The notes beneath the pieces are model-generated. The model ran no database searches and had not been told where the DNA came from. It saw only the letters and a program-made list of their open reading frames with translations. From the NCBI GenBank assembly GCA_945865525.1, contig CAMBDY010000007.1, positions 30,165-94,164 on the forward strand: 64,000 nt of DNA. Reading direction: 5' to 3'. Positions 58,316 to 64,000 of the stretch are shown here, one piece after another (position 1 is the first letter of the stretch; every line of letters starts with the position of its first letter). This DNA is from Nitrospira lenta. GTDB taxonomy: Bacteria; Nitrospirota; Nitrospiria; Nitrospirales; Nitrospiraceae. The position numbers and the translations under genes were made by a program.

Positions 58316-59680
58316 ATGCCTGAAGTTCCTGTTAAGATTTACATAGATAAACTATTGAAAGATTGCCGTATTATGAAAAGGCACCTCGCGCTGTTGACGG
58401 GCCTTACTAAGGATAGGGCGTTGCGCGCTATGGCAGACCGGTTGGCGGCTGACGAAGAAAAAATTTTGGCGGCGAACGAAAATGACGTGGCTGCGGTCGG
58501 GAAGTCCTTCGAGGCTGACATAATCAAGGACCGGATGAAGGCCGCCGTCGCCCGTGTGCGTATGACGTCGGACGACATTAAGGAGATGGTCGACCGTCTT
58601 CGCCTGATTGCCGATCTACCGGATCCGGTCGGCGCCGTGACTTCACGATGGGAACGGCCGGACGGATTACAGGTCAGCCGTGTGCGTGTACCAATTGGTG
58701 TGATCGGCGTCATCTCAGAGCTGAGTCCCCTCGTGGCGGTGGAGTCGATAGCCCTTTGCTTCAAGTCAGGCAACCTCTGCGTATTTCGTGGCGGGCCGGA
58801 GTGGGGGTTGACGCACGAGGCGATTGGAACAGGCCTGCGTGAAGCGGCAGAGGCCAATGGAGTGCCGGCTGGCTCATGGGTGATCATTGAACGGCCCGAC
58901 AAAGAGGTGGCGGTTGAGCTGATCCGATCCGGTAAGGGCCTTGACGCCATTATCCCACGCGGAGGAGCGGGCCTCCGCAAGGTCGTGGTTGAGCAGGCCA
59001 AGATGCCGGTGCTCTGCAATGACGGGGGCCTCACGCATATGTATGTGGATGCCGACACCGATATGCCGATGGCGCAAAACATCGCGATTAGTTCCAAGGT
59101 CCAGAAGGCGATGGCCTCGAACTCCCTAGATACGTTGCTCGTGCAGCAGGTAATCGGTCGGCAGTTCCTGCCTCCGCTAGTGAACCGCCTGCTCGAAGAA
59201 TTTAAGATCGAAGTCCGGGCCTGCCCCAAGACCATGTCCCTGATGGGGCAAATGGCGATAACGGGCCATACCTCGATCATTCCGGCAAAGGAAGAGGACT
59301 GGCATACGCAATTCCAGGGGCGCGTGTTGGCCGTTAAAATGGTGACGAATCTCGACGAGGCCTTGGCGCATATCGTGGCGCAGGGTCCTTGTCTCACTGC
59401 GGTGATTGCGACGACAAGCTATGAGGCGGCTATGCGGTTTACGCGTGAAGTCGATGCCAGCGCGGTGTTTGTAAATGCCTCGTCTCGGCTCAATGCTGGT
59501 GATAGCTACGGGTTTGGGGCCGATATTGGCCTCAGTGGCTCGCGGCTCTATGCTAAGGGCCCAATCGGACTGGAGCAATTGACTTGTGAAAAGTATGTGT
59601 CATTTGGGTCTGGCCAGCTGCGGTATCCGCATCCGGTCCCAGAGGCGTATTTTGACGCCATCATGCTCAAGAGACCGTAG
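58316..59680 (+). CDS. proA: Glutamate-5-semialdehyde dehydrogenase
   Basis: GVIGVISELSPLVAVESIALCFKSGN, IIPRGGAGLRKVV, NASSRLNAGDSYGFGADIGLS. Confidence 0.96.
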   Translation: MPEVPVKIYIDKLLKDCRIMKRHLALLTGLTKDRALRAMADRLAADEEKILAANENDVAAVGKSFEADIIKDRMKAAVARVRMTSDDIKEMVDRLRLIADLPDPVGAVTSRWERPDGLQVSRVRVPIGVIGVISELSPLVAVESIALCFKSGNLCVFRGGPEWGLTHEAIGTGLREAAEANGVPAGSWVIIERPDKEVAVELIRSGKGLDAIIPRGGAGLRKVVVEQAKMPVLCNDGGLTHMYVDADTDMPMAQNIAISSKVQKAMASNSLDTLLVQQVIGRQFLPPLVNRLLEEFKIEVRACPKTMSLMGQMAITGHTSIIPAKEEDWHTQFQGRVLAVKMVTNLDEALAHIVAQGPCLTAVIATTSYEAAMRFTREVDASAVFVNASSRLNAGDSYGFGADIGLSGSRLYAKGPIGLEQLTCEKYVSFGSGQLRYPHPVPEAYFDAIMLKRP

Positions 59681-59686
59681 TCCCTT

Positions 59687-59740
59687 GCTGAACAGGTTCC
59701 GCAGCGTCGTTTTCGGCCCTCCTGAAAAACGTTTTAGGCT
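59687..59740. repeat. Dispersed repeat-like segment related to 34973
   Basis: GCTGAACAGGTTCCGCAGCGTCGTTTTCGGC. Confidence 0.5.
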
Positions 59741-59760
59741 GGTGGCCTCAGAGTGCATTC

Positions 59761-60945
59761 ATGATTAACGACTCACGGGTGCCGTCGCTCCATGTACATT
59801 TAGCGTGGTGGGGTCTCAGGCGCTTCACGCTGGACGATGCCTATTTCCAGTGGCAGAGGGAAGTTCTCTCGCCGGATGAGATCGCCACCTTACATCGACA
59901 GGTTGAGCAGAAACGTCGCGGATCGTCGATCGACGAGGTAGCGTTTTACGATGCCACCGCTCACTCGAATATTCTTCCGGTCCTCTATAGTCAGCGGTAT
60001 GACTATTATCTGGCGATCGGCCAGCGCGTGGTCGATCGTATCGGTGCAGCCCGCTCTATTCTGGATGTGGGCTGCGGTGTCGGCATCTTGACGACATTCT
60101 ATGCGAAACAATATCCGAACAAGACTTTTGTCGGCATAGATCGCTCGCCTATTTCAATCGCGCGCGCACAGGAACAGGCTGTGGCATTGGGTCTGACCAA
60201 CGTGCGATTCGAGTGTGTGGAGCTTGATCAGGCATCTCCCGCAGGCTCCTATGATGTGATCATTGCCACCCATGCCCTCCTGCAAGCGGAACAGGACCCC
60301 GGTCTTCCCAGCCGCAGCTGGAAGACGTTCGAGCGCGCAAGTGTCAGTCAGCCACAAGCAGCTTTTGAGCAGCGAACGGGGATTGGCCCTAGGCTTGATC
60401 GCCTGCGCGTGCTCCTTGCTGTCGGTGGGCGCATGATCCTCTTTGAAAAAACACGGCAGCTGGCGCGGCGAATCCCGTGGCAACGGGCCTTGGCGGCGCG
60501 GGGCTTTGGTTTGATCGAGCAGCCTGAGTTAATCCGCTATCGTCTTGTGGAGGAAGTAGCCGACGATGGGCCTTTCTATCTGCTGGGAATGCGAGAGGCG
60601 TGCCAGTTTCATTGGGATGAAGCACCAGAGCTGGATGAAGGCCCTCTCTTCGACCGAGTCAAATTGAAAACCGCCTCGCCCGATTCAGGTGAACCGCTCT
60701 ATGAGAATCATTGGCCCTCTGCACAAACTGTCTGGGAGCAACTTCGGGCGAAGCAGCTCTTGAAAGGGACCACGAAGCAGGAGCCGGATGATCGTCAATT
60801 GCATGTCGAGCTAGGGCAGGCAGAGGAGGGGGTCTATCTCTATTGCGCCAACACCGAGGACCAGCGCCAGCTAGTCCTTGTCGAACCCGCCAGCAGGGCC
60901 ATACTGGAAGTGTACTATCAGGACATTGTGTCCAGTTCCCCATAG
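59761..60945 (+). CDS. SAM-dependent methyltransferase
   Basis: ILDVGCGVGILTTFYAKQYPNKTFVGIDRSPISI. Confidence 0.85.
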   Translation: MINDSRVPSLHVHLAWWGLRRFTLDDAYFQWQREVLSPDEIATLHRQVEQKRRGSSIDEVAFYDATAHSNILPVLYSQRYDYYLAIGQRVVDRIGAARSILDVGCGVGILTTFYAKQYPNKTFVGIDRSPISIARAQEQAVALGLTNVRFECVELDQASPAGSYDVIIATHALLQAEQDPGLPSRSWKTFERASVSQPQAAFEQRTGIGPRLDRLRVLLAVGGRMILFEKTRQLARRIPWQRALAARGFGLIEQPELIRYRLVEEVADDGPFYLLGMREACQFHWDEAPELDEGPLFDRVKLKTASPDSGEPLYENHWPSAQTVWEQLRAKQLLKGTTKQEPDDRQLHVELGQAEEGVYLYCANTEDQRQLVLVEPASRAILEVYYQDIVSSSP

Positions 60946-61029
60946 CGGCCTAGCAACACTGAACAATGTCAGTGAGAGTGCGATTCCGGAAGTCCCTCCC
61001 AGCGGGCGGTAGCGAATGCCGTTGAGGGG

Positions 61030-61281
61030 TCAGGGGCAGCTGTGTGCGCGTTGCTTGATGGCGAGGATGAGGAGCGCTGGGTCTCGAATCACATAGAGGA
61101 TGCGGTAGTCACCACCGCGTACCCGGTAGAGATGGTCTAGGCCTTCAAGTTTTTTTGCGTCAGGGGCGCGTGGCTGATGTTTAGTCGTCTGGATCCATTT
61201 GACGAGCGCCTTCCGGAGTGGTTTGTCGAGAGCCCGGAGTTGTTGTTCGGCAGGCGGGGCCAGCAAAATTGTAGAGAGCAT
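61030..61281 (-). CDS. RelE-family toxin
   Basis: ALRKALVKWIQTTKHQPRAPDAKKLEGLDHLYRVRGGDYRILYVIRD. Confidence 0.9.
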   Translation of the reverse strand: MLSTILLAPPAEQQLRALDKPLRKALVKWIQTTKHQPRAPDAKKLEGLDHLYRVRGGDYRILYVIRDPALLILAIKQRAHSCP

Positions 61282-61289
61282 GGATTCGC

Positions 61290-61544
61290 TCAGAGCCCTA
61301 GTTCCTTGAGAATGGTATCGAGCGCCGGTGCGCCTTTTTTGTTGGCCTGAGCCAAGGCGGCTTTGGCATCGACGAGATCGATGCGATCTTCCAGATCTTC
61401 CAGAAACCGCAGATCCTCAATGGGCACGACGGCCGCTACGGCCCGGCCTCGCCGGCGTAGGAGGACCCGTTCCTTACCGAATGCCGCACGATTGATTGCA
61501 TCGGCGAATCCGTCTCGTTCCTTTTTGCCTTCGGGATTCCCCAC
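61290..61544 (-). CDS. Phd/YefM-type antitoxin
   Basis: GFADAINRAAFGKERVLLRRRGRAVAAVVPIEDL; GTG start with GGAGG SD. Confidence 0.82.
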   Translation of the reverse strand: MGNPEGKKERDGFADAINRAAFGKERVLLRRRGRAVAAVVPIEDLRFLEDLEDRIDLVDAKAALAQANKKGAPALDTILKELGL

Positions 61545-61737
61545 TCGATACCTCCGCAGATGGTTCGCTTGACTGCTGCAAGCTGTACAGGGGGAAAGCG
61601 CTGAAGTCAATCGACTGCAGAGGCAAATTTAGGTTATTACGTATTCATTTTTTCGTGCAATTAAGGTATATAGTTGGTGGCGCGAGGGCATTGCCCGCGA
61701 TATATCGTATCCACCTATTTATCAGAGGAGAGCTCAC

Positions 61738-61836
61738 ATGGCCAAAGGGATGACACAGAAGAAAATGACCAAAAAGAAGCCAGCGATGACCGCGAAGGAA
61801 AAGCGCACCGCGAAGATCGCAAAGAAGAACCAATAA
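61738..61836 (+). CDS. 32-aa Lys-rich small protein
   Basis: AGAGGAG SD; MAKGMTQKKMTKKKPAMTAKEKRTAKIAKKNQ. Confidence 0.6.
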   Translation: MAKGMTQKKMTKKKPAMTAKEKRTAKIAKKNQ

Positions 61837-61992
61837 TACAATTTGTGCTTCGGCCGTTCCGATCCGAAGCAGGAGCGTGGGGGCCGTCAGCGTCGATTGG
61901 CTAGGGCCACGTACGCTGGCGGTTATGTGTTTCGCTCCCTCCGTAGCCTCGCTTTTAGACAAGTCCGTGACACAGAAAAAGTTGTATCGTGC

Positions 61993-62544
61993 TCATTCAT
62001 CTAAGGCGTTTTTCAGGACCCTCAATTCAAGGTGCAGGGTGTGTGTCCCATCCGCTATCCAGACCTGCCCCTCTTGCACAGTGCATTCCAGCTGCATGCT
62101 GGATTGTGCGAGCGGCGCCAGAGCACGGCTCCCATCTAGCGGCAGATTGATCACCGCCAGATTATGCAGGTGAGCTAGGTTGGCCTGGTTCTTCTCCCAC
62201 CATTGGTCGGCACCACGGCCTCCATAGGTATAGAGGTAGACCTGCTTCGCTTTCCCGCAAGCTTGGCGTAGGCGTTTCTCCTCGCGTTGGCCCACGTCGA
62301 TCCAGAGATCGATTGCGCCAGTCAAATCCTTTTGCCAGAGATCCGGTTCGTCCTCTGTGCTGAGCCCGCGGCCAAAAGCCAAGGCCTCATGCGCATGCAG
62401 GACAAAGCTCAGCAGGCGCATCATCATCCGTTCATCGGTTTCAGATGGATGGCGTGCCAGAGTCAGGGCATGGTCCTGATAGTACTGTCGGTCCATGTCG
62501 GAAATTTGCAGCGTAGCTTTAAAAATAGTCGCGTTTGGGGCCAT
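61993..62544 (-). CDS. yaeQ: YaeQ-family protein
   Basis: MAPNATIFKATLQISDMDRQYYQDHALTLARHPSETDERMMMRLLSF. Confidence 0.93.
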   Translation of the reverse strand: MAPNATIFKATLQISDMDRQYYQDHALTLARHPSETDERMMMRLLSFVLHAHEALAFGRGLSTEDEPDLWQKDLTGAIDLWIDVGQREEKRLRQACGKAKQVYLYTYGGRGADQWWEKNQANLAHLHNLAVINLPLDGSRALAPLAQSSMQLECTVQEGQVWIADGTHTLHLELRVLKNALDE

Positions 62545-62596
62545 GGGGAGGTCGCTTCAGTGATGGCTACGGAGTTCAGTCACTCGCGGTGATCGT

Positions 62597-62833
62597 TCAC
62601 AGGTCTTTATAGGCGATGTACCAGCCTTCGACTCGTTCGCGCGCCCAAGGGGTTTTACGGAGAAAGGTGAGGCTAGATTTGACGCTGGGGTCGTGGAGAA
62701 AACAGCGGATCGGGACCCGTTTGCCCATCGCTTCCCATCCATGCCGGGCGACGAGTTCCTTGATGATGGTCTCCAACGTGATCCCATGCAGAGGATCACG
62801 AGGATGCACGGTGGGTGGTGGTGGTTGTGTCAT
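62597..62833 (-). CDS. VF530-family (DUF2132) protein
   Basis: [57 protein letters not shown]. Confidence 0.9.
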   Translation of the reverse strand: MTQPPPPTVHPRDPLHGITLETIIKELVARHGWEAMGKRVPIRCFLHDPSVKSSLTFLRKTPWARERVEGWYIAYKDL

Positions 62834-62904
62834 TTGGTTAGGTGCTGCCTGACCGAGACGGGGTTTTGCCTATCCGATGAATTCACCGGAATCCGATGTT
62901 GTGT

Positions 62905-63996
62905 TTACACATTGAAGCGGAAGTGCATCACATCGCCGTCCTGCACCACGTATTCCTTACCTTCGAGCCGCATCTTTCCTTTTTCCTTGGCACCCGCCTC
63001 GCCTTTGCAGGCAAGAAAGTCCCCATAGCTGATTACTTCTGCACGAATAAAGCCCTTCTCAAAATCACCATGAATGACGCCGGCAGCCTGCGGGGCCGTA
63101 TCGCCGATATGAATCGTCCAGGCGCGGACTTCCTTTACCCCAGCGGTAAAGTAGGTCTGCAGTCCCAATACCTGGTAAGCCGTACGGATTAGGCGGTTGA
63201 GTCCCGGCTCGGCCATGCCGGCATCGGTTAGGAATTCCAGTTTTTCTTCATCGGAGAGCCCGGATATTTCAGACTCCAGTGCCGCGCAAATGGCCACGAC
63301 CGGCGCTCCTTCTCGTACGGCAAATTCTTCTAGGCGGGTCAAGAGGGGATTCGCGGCGAAGCCTTTTTCTGCCACGTTGGCCACGTACATGACAGGCTTG
63401 ATGGTGAGGAGGCAGAGCGGCTTGAGCAAGGCGATCTGTGCTGCATCCAGCTTCATCGAGCGGGCCGGCGTGCCCTGATTCAAACAGACCGCCACTTGCT
63501 CTAGCAGTTCCCCCAGTTTAGCCGCGTCTTTATTCCCGGCGCGTACGAGTTTTACGTTTTTTTCCTGGGCCTTTTCCACGGTGGTCAGGTCCGCTAGCGC
63601 TAGCTCCGTCACGATGGTGGCAATGTCAGAAATTGGATCGACTTTACCTGCGACATGAATGACGTTGTCGTCCTCAAAGCAGCGCACCACGTTTACGATC
63701 CCGTCAGTTTCCCGAATAGTGGCTAAAAATTGGTTGCCTAATCCTTCGCCCTTCGAGGCGCCGGCGACCAGTCCGGCGATATCGACGAACTCGGTAGTGG
63801 CATACTGCATTTTCTGGGGGCTGACGATGTCGGCTAATGCTTGCATGCGTGGATCCGGCACTTCAACGATACCGATATTCGGCTCGATGGTACAAAAGGG
63901 ATAGTTTTCCGCTGCGATTCCTGATTTAGTCAGGGCATTGAAGAGGGTGGACTTACCCACGTTGGGCAGCCCGACGATTCCGCATTTCACGCTCAT
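62905..63996 (-). CDS. ychF: Redox-regulated ATPase YchF
   Basis: [44 protein letters not shown]-type C-terminus. Confidence 0.97.
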   Translation of the reverse strand: MSVKCGIVGLPNVGKSTLFNALTKSGIAAENYPFCTIEPNIGIVEVPDPRMQALADIVSPQKMQYATTEFVDIAGLVAGASKGEGLGNQFLATIRETDGIVNVVRCFEDDNVIHVAGKVDPISDIATIVTELALADLTTVEKAQEKNVKLVRAGNKDAAKLGELLEQVAVCLNQGTPARSMKLDAAQIALLKPLCLLTIKPVMYVANVAEKGFAANPLLTRLEEFAVREGAPVVAICAALESEISGLSDEEKLEFLTDAGMAEPGLNRLIRTAYQVLGLQTYFTAGVKEVRAWTIHIGDTAPQAAGVIHGDFEKGFIRAEVISYGDFLACKGEAGAKEKGKMRLEGKEYVVQDGDVMHFRFNV

Positions 63997-64000
63997 GATA

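Noticed and set aside
58339-59397. 352-aa minus-strand ORF antisense to proA
   Set aside because: Lies entirely within the well-supported proA coding region on the other strand; low-complexity Ser/Arg/Thr composition typical of antisense reading of high-GC DNA.
1-64000. CRISPR arrays, prophage, insertion sequences or antiviral defence islands
   Set aside because: No spacer-repeat periodicity, Cas, integrase, transposase or phage structural proteins seen in the ORF list.

Overview
The 64 kb window is a high-GC bacterial chromosome segment. Gene content suggests Nitrospira or a relative, but that is inference; no rRNA was seen. It is densely coding on both strands, with about 60 supportable genes, three tRNAs, and no recognisable IS element, prophage or CRISPR array. 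Core genes: glyQ/glyS, ppdK, ribD, ribE, serS, proA, acs, transketolase, gnd, ychF, an SdhB and an HdrB/SdhE-like subunit. Most interesting signals: (1) intergenic elements built from locus-specific 7-nt (once 9-nt) words, often as facing arms that could form hairpins; (2) an orphan MutL-type ASKHA ATPase in an apparent operon with a barrel-sandwich protein and four predicted membrane proteins; (3) a caspase-like/TPR protein lacking the catalytic Cys; (4) a MEMO-like protein lacking the usual His ligands; (5) a PEP mutase-nucleotidyltransferase fusion without local pathway partners; (6) a lipoprotein operon (LPP20-like, LpoB-like, COG3014-like, LPP20-like); (7) a palindrome on the promoter of an Rrf2 regulator gene next to a TauE/SafE permease; (8) a histone-H1-like basic tail on PpdK. 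All calls come from reading the sequence and the supplied ORFs; no database search was run.
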